In this document: positions 16,290-26,047 of the stretch, one piece after another
Position numbering within the stretch: the stretch's first letter is position 1
Layout: every line of letters starts with the position of its first letter
Source: an uncultured Lachnospiraceae bacterium
GTDB lineage: Bacteria > Bacillota > Clostridia > Lachnospirales > Lachnospiraceae
Reading direction: 5' to 3'
Assembly: GCA_900548905.1 (NCBI GenBank)
Contig: URMK01000001.1
Coordinates: 248,001-312,000, forward strand
DNA: 64,000 nt
Translations under genes and position numbers: made by a program
Notes under the pieces: model-generated
Databases searched by the model: none
Told to the model about the DNA's origin: nothing
The model's input: only the letters and a program-made list of their open reading frames with translations

Positions 16290-17348
16290 ATGTACAGAGA
16301 GCATACCAGAAAAGTGAAAATAGGGGATCGGGTAATCGGCGGAGGCAGCCCGGTGCTGATTCAATCCATGACAAATACACGGACGGAGGATGTGGAAGCC
16401 ACTGCGGCGCAAATCCTCCGCCTGGAGGAAGCGGGCTGTGATATTATCCGCAGTACGGTCCCGAATATGGAAGCGGCAAAGGCGATTGGGGAAATCAAGA
16501 AAAGAATCCATATTCCCCTTGTGGCGGATATCCATTTTGATTATAAGATGGCGATTGCAGCGATGGAAAACGGCGCGGATAAGATACGTATCAATCCCGG
16601 GAATATTGGTTCCAAAGAGAATGTGGCTGCGGTGGTAAGTGTGGCGAAGGAAAGAAATATCCCCATCCGTGTCGGCGTAAACAGCGGCTCCCTGGAGCGT
16701 CAGCTGGTGGAGAAATACGGCGGCGTCACGGCAGAGGGTATTGTGGAGAGCGCCCTGGATAAGGTGAAAATGATCGAAGATCTGGATTATACCAATCTGG
16801 TTATCAGTATCAAATCCTCCGACGTGCTCATGTGCATCAAAGCCCATGAAATCCTGGCGGAGAAAACGGATTATCCCCTGCATGTAGGGATAACGGAGGC
16901 TGGGACGCTGTGGAGCGGAAATATCAAATCCTCCATAGGCCTGGGAATTATTCTCTATGAAGGGATCGGTGACACCATACGTGTTTCCCTGACAGGGGAT
17001 CCGGTGGAAGAAGTGCGTTCAGCCAGGCTGCTGCTGCGTACGCTTGGTCTTCGTAAGGGAGGTATCGAAGTGGTGAGCTGCCCTACCTGCGGCAGGACCA
17101 AAATCGATTTGATCGGTCTGGCCAACCAGGTGGAGGCCATGGTGGCTGATATCCCGCTGGACGGAGTCAAGGTAGCGGTCATGGGATGTGCGGTGAACGG
17201 GCCGGGAGAGGCCAGAGAAGCGGATATCGGAATCGCAGGCGGCGTAGGAGAAGGGCTGTTGATTAAAAAAGGAGAAATTATCCGTAAGGTCCCGGAAGAG
17301 GATCTGCTTTCGGTTCTCCGCGACGAGCTGCTGCATTGGGAGGCATAA
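16290..17348 (+). CDS. ispG: 4-hydroxy-3-methylbut-2-en-1-yl diphosphate synthase (flavodoxin)
   Basis: 352 residues. This 4Fe-4S enzyme converts MEcPP to HMBPP in the MEP pathway. Short bacterial form: TIM barrel followed by the cluster domain with SCPTCGRTKIDL (two Cys) and MGCAVNGPGEA (third Cys and the conserved NGPGE). RBS AGAGGGAGAG lies before the ATG. The stop TAA is directly followed by the polC start. In most Firmicutes it follows rseP; here the osmolyte transporter is immediately upstream. Confidence 0.96.
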   Translation: MYREHTRKVKIGDRVIGGGSPVLIQSMTNTRTEDVEATAAQILRLEEAGCDIIRSTVPNMEAAKAIGEIKKRIHIPLVADIHFDYKMAIAAMENGADKIRINPGNIGSKENVAAVVSVAKERNIPIRVGVNSGSLERQLVEKYGGVTAEGIVESALDKVKMIEDLDYTNLVISIKSSDVLMCIKAHEILAEKTDYPLHVGITEAGTLWSGNIKSSIGLGIILYEGIGDTIRVSLTGDPVEEVRSARLLLRTLGLRKGGIEVVSCPTCGRTKIDLIGLANQVEAMVADIPLDGVKVAVMGCAVNGPGEAREADIGIAGGVGEGLLIKKGEIIRKVPEEDLLSVLRDELLHWEA

Positions 17349-20300
17349 ATGGCAAAGGCTTTTTTTGAGGTATTCCCCGGATTAAAACTGGACAGTAAGC
17401 TGAAAAGCCTGCTTGAGCAGACCCGGATAGAGCGGGTGACGGCAACGAAGCAGAAGGACTTTGTGCGGGTCTATCTGACCAGTGAGAGGCTGATACAGAA
17501 GGATACTATTTTTACGGTGGAGAAGGAGATTAAGAAGCAGCTTTTCTCCGGATGTAATATAACCATCAAAATATATGAAAAATACCGTCTTTCGTCCCAG
17601 TATAACCCGGAGAAGCTTCTGGAGGTCTACAGGGACAGCATCCTGCTGGAACTGCAGGAGTACAGCCATCTGATGTACAGTATGTTCAAAAATGCACAGG
17701 TTCTCTTCCCGGAAGAAGGACGGATGAACCTGAGTATTGAGGATACCGTTCTCGCAAGGACAAAAAGCGAAGAACTGACCCATATTCTGGAAAAAGTATT
17801 TTTTGAACGCTGCGGCCTGCCTGTAAATGTATTTGTGGAGTACAGGGAAGCGAGAACCGGCAGGTTTAAGGAAGAGGATGATATTTTTATAGCCCGCAGG
17901 GTGGCGGAAATCGCTGCACGCTATTCCGGAGCGGGTGACCCGGGCGGTCGGGAGGGAGAAGGCTATCAGGAAATGCCTGCCGCTCCGGCTTTTGCTCAGA
18001 ACAGCGGCCAGGCGGATCCCCGGAATGCGGATACCGCTTATGAAGCTTACCTGGCGGCATCGGCAAAGGAGAACGGAGCCAATGCCGGTCAGGGGGCACC
18101 CTTCGATGGAGGAACGGTAAAGGGCAGGGCGCCCGGCACCGGAACCGTTCTCAAGGAAGCGAAGCCTTCTTCCGGTCCCGGTCTGGAGGGTAAGACCTTT
18201 GCCGGCAGGAAGTCGGGCGGCTTTGGCAGAGGCAAGGGCAAATTCAAAGGGGACGGTGACTTCTTCAAGTCTGCCAAACGCTCGGATAATCCCGATGTGC
18301 TTTATGGCAGGGATTTTGAAGAAGAAGCCATCGCCATCGAAGATATTATGGGAGAAATCGGCGAAGTAGCCATTCGGGGTAAAATCCTGAACATGGATAA
18401 GAGGGAGATCAAGAACGAGCGGACCATCCTTATTTTTGATGTGACCGATTTTTCCGATACTATGACGATAAAAATGTTCGCTAAAAACGAGCAGGTAGCG
18501 GAGATCTGCGAAGGCATCAAGCCCGGTGCGTTTGTGAAAATCAAGGGAATCACCATGATTGACAAGTTCGACGGAGAGCTGACCATCGGTTCCATTGTAG
18601 GTGTTAAGAAAATCAGCGATTTTACGCACAGCCGTATGGATCACAGCGTCCGGAAGCGGGTGGAGCTGCATTGCCATACCAAAATGAGCGATATGGACGG
18701 GGTGTCGGAAGCCAAGGATATTGTTAAGAGAGCGTACCAGTGGGGCCATCCTGCTATCGCCATTACGGATCACGGTGTGGTCCAGTCCTTCCCTGATGCC
18801 AATCATCTCATTGATGATTTGTGGAAAGCGGAAAAAAACAAGCGCAAGGAAGCCGGCGATCCCAATCCTGACAAAAATGATTTCTTTAAGGTCATTTATG
18901 GGGTGGAGGCATATCTGGTAGATGATTTGAAGGAAATCGTCACAAATGGAAAGGGACAGCCCTTGGCGGGCAGCTATGTGGTATTTGATATTGAAACCAC
19001 TGGGTTTTCCCCGATTAAAAACAGGATTATTGAAATCGGCGCGGTTAAGATTATAAACGGGGAGATCAGGGACCGTTTTTCTACCTTTGTGAATCCCAAA
19101 GTGCCGATTCCTTTTGAAATCGAAAAGCTTACCGGCATCAATGACGAAATGGTCATGGATGCGCCTGCGATTGAAGAGGTGCTTCCCCGGTTCCTGGAAT
19201 TTTGCGAAGGGACCGTGCTGGTGGCCCACAATGCCAGCTTTGATATCAGCTTCATCCGGGAGAATGCGGAAAGACAGAACCAGCCCTTTGATTATACATA
19301 CGTGGATACTGTCGGGATTGCCCGGGTGCTTCTGCCTCACCAGGCCAAGCATACGCTGGATGCGGTATGTAAAAGCCTGGGGATTTCCCTGGAAAACCAT
19401 CACCGCGCCGTGGATGATGCAGAGGCCACTTCGGAGATTTTTATCAAGCTGTCGGACAGACTGCTGAAGGAGGATGTGGATACCCTGGCGAAGGTAAATG
19501 CCCTGGGTGATTCCAATCCGGATATTGTGAAAAGGCTGCCCACCTACCATGCGATTATCCTGGCCAAAAATAATACGGGAAGGGTGAATCTGTATAAACT
19601 GATATCGGAATCCCATCTGACCTATTATGCCAAAAGGCCCCGTGTGCCCAAAAGCCTGTTCCAGGAATGCAGGGAAGGGCTGATATTGGGAAGCGCCTGT
19701 GAAGCGGGCGAGCTGTACCGTGCCCTGCTGGATGAAAAAAGCGATGCGGACATTGCCAGAATCGTAAATTTTTATGATTATCTGGAAATACAGCCCTCCG
19801 GCAACAATAAATTCATGATCAACGAGGAAAAAATCCGGAATATCAATTCCATAGAGGATATACAGGAAGTGAATAAACGCATTGTGGCCCTGGGAGAGCA
19901 GTACAATAAGCCTGTTGTGGCTACCTGCGATGTGCATTTCCTGGATCCGGAGGATGAGGTTTACCGCCGGATCATCATGGCGGGCAAGGGCTTTAAGGAT
20001 TCCGATGATCAGGCCCCTCTGTATCTTCGCACCACAGAAGAAATGCTGGAGGAATTCCAGTACCTGGGAAGCGACAAGGCGGAAGAAGTGGTGATAACCA
20101 ACACCAACCTGATTGCGGATCAGATAGAATCCATCTCGCCGGTACGGCCGGATAAGTGCGCCCCGGTCATCCCGGACAGTGACAAAACGCTGACGGATAT
20201 CTGCTACAATAAAGCGCATGAAATGTATGGGGAGGAGCTGCCCCCCATCGTGGAAAAACGTCTGGAAAAGGAATTGAATTCCATTATTACCAATGGGTTT

Positions 20301-22055
20301 GCCGTTATGTATATCATCGCCCAGAAGCTGGTGTGGAAATCGGTGGAGGACGGGTATCTGGTAGGCTCCCGCGGTTCCGTAGGCTCCTCTCTGGTAGCGT
20401 TTATGGCAGGGATAACGGAGGTAAACGCCTTAAGCCCGCACTATTATTGTCCGAAATGCCATTACAATGACTTTAATTCCCCCGATGTGAAAGCGTATAC
20501 CGGCAAGGCCGGCTGCGATATGCCGGACAAATACTGTCCGGTATGCGGGGAACCGCTGGAAAAAGACGGCTTTGACATTCCTTTCGAAACCTTCCTCGGT
20601 TTTAAAGGGGATAAAGAACCGGATATTGACCTGAACTTTTCCGGGGAGTATCAGAGTAAGGCTCATAAATATACGGAAGTAATTTTCGGCGCCGGACAGA
20701 CCTTCCGTGCGGGAACGATCGGTACCCTGGCGGATAAAACTGCCTTTGGTTATGTGAAGAACTATTATGAGGAACGGGGATCCAAGAAAAGGACCTGTGA
20801 AATCAACCGGATTGTAACCGGCTGTACCGGCATACGCAGGAGTACCGGGCAGCACCCCGGCGGTATTATCGTACTTCCTCTCGGGGAAGAAATCAACTCT
20901 TTCACCCCGGTGCAGCATCCTGCCAACGATATGACAACGGATACGGTAACCACCCATTTTGATTACCATTCCATCGACCATAACCTGCTGAAGCTGGATA
21001 TCCTGGGACACGATGATCCCACCATGATCCGTATGCTCCAGGACCTGACGGGGGTGGATCCCACCACAATCCCTCTGGACGATCCCCAGGTCATGTCCCT
21101 GTTCCAGAATACCGGTGCGCTTGGCATTACTCCGGAGCAGATAGACGGCTGTCTGCTGGGTGCGTTGGGCATACCGGAGTTCGGTACGGAATTTGCCATG
21201 CAGATGCTTCTGGATACCAAGCCCACCTCCTTTTCCGATCTGGTGCGTATTGCGGGACTGGCCCATGGTACGGACGTATGGCTGGGCAACGCCCAGACAC
21301 TGATAAAGGAAGGAAAAGCCACCATTTCCACCGCAATCTGCACCAGGGATGACATCATGCTCTATCTCATTGAGATGGGTGTGGAAAGCAGCCTTGCCTT
21401 CACTATCATGGAAAGTGTGCGGAAAGGAAAGGGCCTGAAGCCGGAAATGGAAGAGGCCATGCTGGCGGCCGATGTGCCGGATTGGTATATCTGGTCCTGT
21501 AAGAAGATTAAATACATGTTCCCGAAGGCCCACGCTGCGGCATATGTTATGATGGCCTGGCGTATTGCCTATTGTAAGGTGAATTATCCGCTTGCCTATT
21601 ATGCAGCGTTTTTCAGCATCCGTGCATCCGCGTTTTCCTATGAACTCATGTGCCAGGGACAGAAGCATCTGGAACAGGTTATGGCGGACTATAAAAGGCG
21701 TAGTGACGTTCTTTCCAAAAAAGAGCAGGATGCGGCAAGGGATATGAAGGTCGTACAGGAAATGTATGCAAGAGGCTTCGAATTTGTGCCCATAGATATT
21801 TTCTCGGCACAGTCCCGAAGCTTTCAGGTGGTGGACGACAAAATCATGCCTTCGCTGAACAGTATAGACGGTCTGGGTGAAAAAGCGGCGGATGCCATTG
21901 TGGAAGCGGCAAAAGACGGCCCCTTCCTTTCCAAGGATGATTTCCGGCAGCGCACGAAGGTTTCCAAGACGGTTGTGGATTTGATGGATGATCTGAAGCT
22001 TTTGGGAGATTTACCGGAATCCAACCAGATCAGCCTGTTTGATTTTGCCATATAA
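17349..22055 (+). CDS. polC: DNA polymerase III alpha subunit, Gram-positive type (PolC)
   Basis: 1568 residues, about 130 longer than B. subtilis PolC. Order: N-terminal domain (1-190); a Gly/Ala/Pro/Lys-rich low-complexity linker (about 195-325) that accounts for the extra length; OB fold (about 340-430); PHP segment beginning VELHCHTKMSDMDG; proofreading exonuclease with FDIETTGFS (residue about 545), split into PHP as is typical; zinc-binding CPKC...CPVC (about 1035-1065); catalytic palm with PDIDLNFSGEYQ (about 1090); C-terminal helix-hairpin-helix. It is the replicative polymerase. GGGAGG inside the ispG end serves as its RBS. Confidence 0.97.
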   Translation: MAKAFFEVFPGLKLDSKLKSLLEQTRIERVTATKQKDFVRVYLTSERLIQKDTIFTVEKEIKKQLFSGCNITIKIYEKYRLSSQYNPEKLLEVYRDSILLELQEYSHLMYSMFKNAQVLFPEEGRMNLSIEDTVLARTKSEELTHILEKVFFERCGLPVNVFVEYREARTGRFKEEDDIFIARRVAEIAARYSGAGDPGGREGEGYQEMPAAPAFAQNSGQADPRNADTAYEAYLAASAKENGANAGQGAPFDGGTVKGRAPGTGTVLKEAKPSSGPGLEGKTFAGRKSGGFGRGKGKFKGDGDFFKSAKRSDNPDVLYGRDFEEEAIAIEDIMGEIGEVAIRGKILNMDKREIKNERTILIFDVTDFSDTMTIKMFAKNEQVAEICEGIKPGAFVKIKGITMIDKFDGELTIGSIVGVKKISDFTHSRMDHSVRKRVELHCHTKMSDMDGVSEAKDIVKRAYQWGHPAIAITDHGVVQSFPDANHLIDDLWKAEKNKRKEAGDPNPDKNDFFKVIYGVEAYLVDDLKEIVTNGKGQPLAGSYVVFDIETTGFSPIKNRIIEIGAVKIINGEIRDRFSTFVNPKVPIPFEIEKLTGINDEMVMDAPAIEEVLPRFLEFCEGTVLVAHNASFDISFIRENAERQNQPFDYTYVDTVGIARVLLPHQAKHTLDAVCKSLGISLENHHRAVDDAEATSEIFIKLSDRLLKEDVDTLAKVNALGDSNPDIVKRLPTYHAIILAKNNTGRVNLYKLISESHLTYYAKRPRVPKSLFQECREGLILGSACEAGELYRALLDEKSDADIARIVNFYDYLEIQPSGNNKFMINEEKIRNINSIEDIQEVNKRIVALGEQYNKPVVATCDVHFLDPEDEVYRRIIMAGKGFKDSDDQAPLYLRTTEEMLEEFQYLGSDKAEEVVITNTNLIADQIESISPVRPDKCAPVIPDSDKTLTDICYNKAHEMYGEELPPIVEKRLEKELNSIITNGFAVMYIIAQKLVWKSVEDGYLVGSRGSVGSSLVAFMAGITEVNALSPHYYCPKCHYNDFNSPDVKAYTGKAGCDMPDKYCPVCGEPLEKDGFDIPFETFLGFKGDKEPDIDLNFSGEYQSKAHKYTEVIFGAGQTFRAGTIGTLADKTAFGYVKNYYEERGSKKRTCEINRIVTGCTGIRRSTGQHPGGIIVLPLGEEINSFTPVQHPANDMTTDTVTTHFDYHSIDHNLLKLDILGHDDPTMIRMLQDLTGVDPTTIPLDDPQVMSLFQNTGALGITPEQIDGCLLGALGIPEFGTEFAMQMLLDTKPTSFSDLVRIAGLAHGTDVWLGNAQTLIKEGKATISTAICTRDDIMLYLIEMGVESSLAFTIMESVRKGKGLKPEMEEAMLAADVPDWYIWSCKKIKYMFPKAHAAAYVMMAWRIAYCKVNYPLAYYAAFFSIRASAFSYELMCQGQKHLEQVMADYKRRSDVLSKKEQDAARDMKVVQEMYARGFEFVPIDIFSAQSRSFQVVDDKIMPSLNSIDGLGEKAADAIVEAAKDGPFLSKDDFRQRTKVSKTVVDLMDDLKLLGDLPESNQISLFDFAI

Positions 22056-22066
22056 CCAGAATTTCC

Positions 22067-22107
22067 GGGGCCGGTCAGCCTGATGAACAGGTGCCGGCCC
22101 CTGTTTT
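22067..22107 (+). terminator. Intrinsic terminator after polC
   Basis: GGGGCCGG (22067-22074) pairs perfectly with CCGGCCCC (22094-22101), followed by TGTTTT. It ends the ispG-polC unit and makes the apparent upstream extension of the next reading frame unlikely to be translated. Confidence 0.75.
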
Positions 22108-22138
22108 AAATCGGAGCGGTAACCGGGAGGAGATGGAG

Positions 22139-23884
22139 ATGGGGATTACATGGAATGGTTTGGAAGGATTTTCTAAAGTAGAACCAATTACAAAAGGCTG
22201 GTCGGAAGATAAGAAATACTGTGTGACCGCAGAGGATGGAACTCGTATGTTCCTGCGTATTTCAGATATTTCCGGGATTGAGAACAAAAGGGCGGAGTAC
22301 CGCCGGATGGAGAGACTATACGACTCGGGGGTCCCTGTACCGCAGCCGCTTGCGTTTGGGACGTTTGATGCAGGAAAAATGTGCTATTCCCTGTCGGCGT
22401 GGATTGGCGGGGCGGATGCCGAAGAAGCCATGCCTCTTATGTCCGCGGCGGAGCAGTATGTCCTGGGCCTGAAGGCAGGGAACATTTTGCGTTTGGTACA
22501 TAGGCTGGCTGCGCCTGCTGACTCCGCAGACTGGGAACAACGCTACTTTGCGGTTATAGAGGAAAGAATAGAAGCCTATCGTGCCAGCGGAATTACATTT
22601 AAGGACAGTGAAATTGTCCTGGAATATCTGGAACGTAACCGGGCTTTATTGCACGGCCGTCCGCAATGCTTTCTGCACGGGGATTATCATGAAGGTAATT
22701 TATTGGTTGGTACCGACAGTGAAATTTATGTAATTGATCTGCTTGATGAAGGATTTGGGAATTACGGCGATCCATGGTATGATTTTAAGACCTTCGGAGA
22801 AAATGACAATGCCTGTTTTTCTACCGGGCTTGTCCGCGGCTATTTTGGCGGGGAACCGCCGCTGTTGTTTTGGGAGACGTTAACATGCTATATCGTTACC
22901 GCCGCGCTCACATCCATAGTGTGGGTGAAATATCATAATCCTGCTGAGTTACCGGAAACGCTGCGGTGGAATGAAGAAAACGCCCGGTGTCTGAAAGAAG
23001 GGCGCTCCCCTTTAATGAAATGGTATCTCAAAGATTTTTATATCCAATACTCGGACGGTGTTCCCTTTAAACTCAAGGCCCCGTTTGATTTTTCCTTTCT
23101 CAGCAAATACGGCAGGGTTTTCAAGGTTTATGATAACCAGGATTCAGGTAACATCTGTTTTGGCGTAACAGACGGCAGACGTAAGTATTTTATTAAATTT
23201 GCAGGTGTACCGACAGGCAGGGCTTGTATAAGCAGCGGGGAGGCGGTTGCAAACCTGAAACGTACCGTACCTGTTTATCGGGACTTGGCACATCCGAACC
23301 TTATCACGCTGGTTGCGTCCGAAGAAATCGGCGGCGGGTTTGCCATGATATTCGAATGGGCTGATGCGGAGTGTATGCATCCGATGTATCCGCGTTCCCG
23401 GGAAACGTTTTTAAAGATGACAAGGGAAACCAGACATCAGGTTTTCGAGGATATTCTTACATTCCATATTCATGCAGCAAAGAAGGGATATGTGGCCATT
23501 GATTTTTATGATGGCAGCATTATGTATGACTTCGGCAATCATAAGACCGTAATCTGTGATGTTGATTTTTACGCAAAAGCTCCCTATCGGAATCAAATGG
23601 GAAGATTGTGGGGCAGTTCACGTTTTATGTCCCCGGAAGAATATCAGCTCGGAGCGCCCATAGATGAAATTACCAATGTTTATGCCATGGGTGCAGCAGC
23701 GTTTGCGTTGTTCGGCAATGACCGGGATAAGGGTATGGAGGGATGGACAGAAAGCAACGAATTATTCCTTGTGGCACAAAAAGCAGTCAGCAAGGAACGC
23801 GATAAGCGGCAGCAATCGATAGAACAGCTGCTGGAAGAGTGGAGGGAGGCAAGAGGTAAGATTCGGGGAAGAGGGGTGAAATAA
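22139..23884 (+). CDS. Fusion of an aminoglycoside-phosphotransferase-like and a protein-kinase-like domain
   Basis: About 581 residues from the ATG at 22139, which has GGGAGGAG upstream. The N-terminal half (to about 310) is an APH/choline-kinase-fold protein: catalytic HGDYHEGN (Asp182, Asn187) and the metal motif in YVIDLLDEGFGNYGDPWYD. The C-terminal half looks like a divergent Ser/Thr kinase: candidate Lys353 in YFIKFAG, a hinge-like FAMIFEWADAEC, a loop AIDFYDGS (Asp455) in place of HRDxxxxN, and CDVDFY in place of DFG. Antibiotic resistance is only one reading; many such kinases act on other small molecules. No partner gene is close. There is no signal peptide. Substrates unknown. Confidence 0.75.
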   Translation: MGITWNGLEGFSKVEPITKGWSEDKKYCVTAEDGTRMFLRISDISGIENKRAEYRRMERLYDSGVPVPQPLAFGTFDAGKMCYSLSAWIGGADAEEAMPLMSAAEQYVLGLKAGNILRLVHRLAAPADSADWEQRYFAVIEERIEAYRASGITFKDSEIVLEYLERNRALLHGRPQCFLHGDYHEGNLLVGTDSEIYVIDLLDEGFGNYGDPWYDFKTFGENDNACFSTGLVRGYFGGEPPLLFWETLTCYIVTAALTSIVWVKYHNPAELPETLRWNEENARCLKEGRSPLMKWYLKDFYIQYSDGVPFKLKAPFDFSFLSKYGRVFKVYDNQDSGNICFGVTDGRRKYFIKFAGVPTGRACISSGEAVANLKRTVPVYRDLAHPNLITLVASEEIGGGFAMIFEWADAECMHPMYPRSRETFLKMTRETRHQVFEDILTFHIHAAKKGYVAIDFYDGSIMYDFGNHKTVICDVDFYAKAPYRNQMGRLWGSSRFMSPEEYQLGAPIDEITNVYAMGAAAFALFGNDRDKGMEGWTESNELFLVAQKAVSKERDKRQQSIEQLLEEWREARGKIRGRGVK

Positions 23885-24034
23885 GGCCGTCGTGCCCCAC
23901 TGGCATCAGATAAAAGGTAGTTCACAAAAAAGGTCAGGATTTTGAAATAAGAGGTCAAATTTCAGAAAGAAATCTTTATATATTATGAATATAATGGAAC
24001 TTATAAAACTGGAAAAGGATTATAAGGAGGGCAT

Positions 24035-26038
24035 ATGATCAAGATAATCGACAATAAAATCTGCTGCAGGCAGGACAAGGAGCTTCTTGTTATTGAACCC
24101 TGGGGGCCTGACAGCCTGCGTGTGCGGGCCACTCAGAATCACACTTTTAACAAAGATGAAGAAACCTCCGCGCTGCTCCCGGCGCTTCCCTGTTCGCCGG
24201 AAATTAAAACAGACGGCAGAAGCGCGTCCATCGTAAACGGAAAAATACGCTGCGAGCTTATGATGACCGGGAAACTTAAATTTTTCAACCAAAAGGGAGA
24301 GCTTCTCCTGGAGGAATTTGACAGAAACCGTTTCCGGGAAAATGTGGAAGGGGAGTTCAACAGTGCCCTGGAAATCAGTCCCCGGACCTTTACCCCTATT
24401 ATGGGAACGGAAAATTATAAACTGGCGGTGCGCTTTGAGCCCAATGACGGGGAAAAAATATACGGAATGGGCCAGTATCAGCAGCCATACATGGATATGA
24501 AGGGCTGTGTGGTAGAGCTTGCCCACCGCAATTCCCAGGCCAGCGTGCCCTTCGCCCTTTCCAATAAAGGGTACGGTATGCTCTGGAACAATCCCGCCAT
24601 AGGCAGCGTTACCTTTGGAAAGAACCTGACGGAATGGACTGCGCTTTCAACCAGACAGATGGATTATTGGATCACGGCGGGAGACACGCCGGCTGCAATC
24701 GAAGAGGCCTATGCGGATGCTACGGGAAAGGTTCCTATGATGCCGGATTATGGCTGCGGCTTCTGGCAGTGTAAGCTGCGTTATCAGACCCAGGAGGAGC
24801 TTCTTGAGGTGGCGAGGGAATATAAGAGAAGAGGCCTTCCCATTTCTGTCATCGTGGCGGATTATTTTCATTGGCCCCATCAGGGCGATTGGAAATTCGA
24901 TAAAGATTACTGGCCGGATCCCAAAGCTATGGTGGAAGAGCTGGAAAGCATGGGCATCAAGCTCATGGTATCCATCTGGCCTACGGTGGACGGGGAGAGT
25001 GAAAACTTTAAGGAAATGGAAGAACTGGGCTTTTTAAGCCGTAATGATTACGGAAAGAGAATGCATCAGCTGGGAGACGCCGCTATTTTTGACCCCACCA
25101 ATCCTGATGCCAGAAAATTCGTATGGAGTAAGATTAAGAAAAATTATTATGAGGATGGCATCCACATTTTCTGGCTGGATGAAGCGGAACCGGAATTCAC
25201 CAATTATGAATATGGCAACCACCGGTTTTACATGGGTTCTGACCTGGAAATCGGGAATATTTTCCCCAGGGAATATGCCAGGATGGCCTATGAAGGTATG
25301 GAAGAGGAAGGCCAGGGGAACATCGTCAACCTTCTTCGCTGTGCATGGGCTGGCAGCCAGAAATACGGCGCCCTTGTGTGGTCGGGGGATATTGATTCCA
25401 GCTTCCGTTCCCTCAGAAGCCAGCTGGCGGCCGGCCTTAACATGGGACTGGCGGGAATTCCCTGGTGGACAACGGACATCGGCGGCTTCCATGGCGGCAA
25501 TATATACGATGAAGATTTCAAGGAGGTTCTGGTAAGATGGTTTGAATTCGGAGCTTTCTGCCCTGTTTTCCGTCTCCATGGTTTCCGTGAACCCTTCAAG
25601 GAGCCCCTGGGAACCACCGGAGGCGGGAAATCCATCAGCGGCGCGGAAAATGAAGTATGGAGTTATGGGGAAGAGGTATATGGAATCTGCAGGAAATATC
25701 TAAAGCTGCGCGAGAAAATGCTTCCTTATGTAAAACGTCTGATGGCACAAGCCCATGAAAAGGGAACTCCCGTTATGAGGCCGCTGTTCTATGATTTCCC
25801 GGAAGATACAAAATGCTGGGAAACAGAGGACGAATACATGTTTGGCCCGGAAATCCTGGTGGCTCCCATTTTACATGAGAAACAGAGGGAAAGAACACTG
25901 TACCTGCCTTCCGGAGAATGGCGCGGCTTACATGACGGCAAACTTTATCAGGGCGGCTGTACGGTTACCTGTGACGCGCCTCTCGATGCCATTCCGGTTT
26001 TTGTGAAAAAGGGTTGTCTGGAAGAATTAACATTTTAA
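24035..26038 (+). CDS. Glycoside hydrolase family 31 (alpha-xylosidase or alpha-glucosidase)
   Basis: 667 residues, cytosolic (no signal peptide). N-terminal beta-sandwich with the GMGQYQQPYMDMKG block, then a TIM barrel. The nucleophile is Asp382 in FWLDEAEPE, the WxDxxEP form seen in alpha-xylosidases and some alpha-glucosidases. The acid/base region is probably WSGDIDSS near residue 450. RBS AAGGAGGG lies before the ATG. It is followed at 9 bases by a GH5 gene, so the pair likely attacks one polysaccharide-derived oligosaccharide. Xylose versus glucose specificity is not decided. Confidence 0.9.
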   Translation: MIKIIDNKICCRQDKELLVIEPWGPDSLRVRATQNHTFNKDEETSALLPALPCSPEIKTDGRSASIVNGKIRCELMMTGKLKFFNQKGELLLEEFDRNRFRENVEGEFNSALEISPRTFTPIMGTENYKLAVRFEPNDGEKIYGMGQYQQPYMDMKGCVVELAHRNSQASVPFALSNKGYGMLWNNPAIGSVTFGKNLTEWTALSTRQMDYWITAGDTPAAIEEAYADATGKVPMMPDYGCGFWQCKLRYQTQEELLEVAREYKRRGLPISVIVADYFHWPHQGDWKFDKDYWPDPKAMVEELESMGIKLMVSIWPTVDGESENFKEMEELGFLSRNDYGKRMHQLGDAAIFDPTNPDARKFVWSKIKKNYYEDGIHIFWLDEAEPEFTNYEYGNHRFYMGSDLEIGNIFPREYARMAYEGMEEEGQGNIVNLLRCAWAGSQKYGALVWSGDIDSSFRSLRSQLAAGLNMGLAGIPWWTTDIGGFHGGNIYDEDFKEVLVRWFEFGAFCPVFRLHGFREPFKEPLGTTGGGKSISGAENEVWSYGEEVYGICRKYLKLREKMLPYVKRLMAQAHEKGTPVMRPLFYDFPEDTKCWETEDEYMFGPEILVAPILHEKQRERTLYLPSGEWRGLHDGKLYQGGCTVTCDAPLDAIPVFVKKGCLEELTF

Positions 26039-26047
26039 AAGGAATGA

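Noticed and set aside
17382..20219. Minus-strand open frame of 945 codons opposite polC
   Set aside because: It is a shadow of the strong third-position bias of polC. It has no ribosome site and no recognisable protein family, and it is rich in improbable His/Arg/Pro runs.
20430..21668. Second long minus-strand frame opposite polC
   Set aside because: Same reason: codon-bias shadow with no domain or start signal.
22091..22138. Upstream GTG start for the APH-kinase gene
   Set aside because: It lies within the polC terminator stem; the ATG at 22139 has a good ribosome site.
23961..23995. Promoter for the GH31-GH5 pair
   Set aside because: TATAAT at 23990-23995 is present but no -35 or extended -10 lies at a usable distance; left uncalled.
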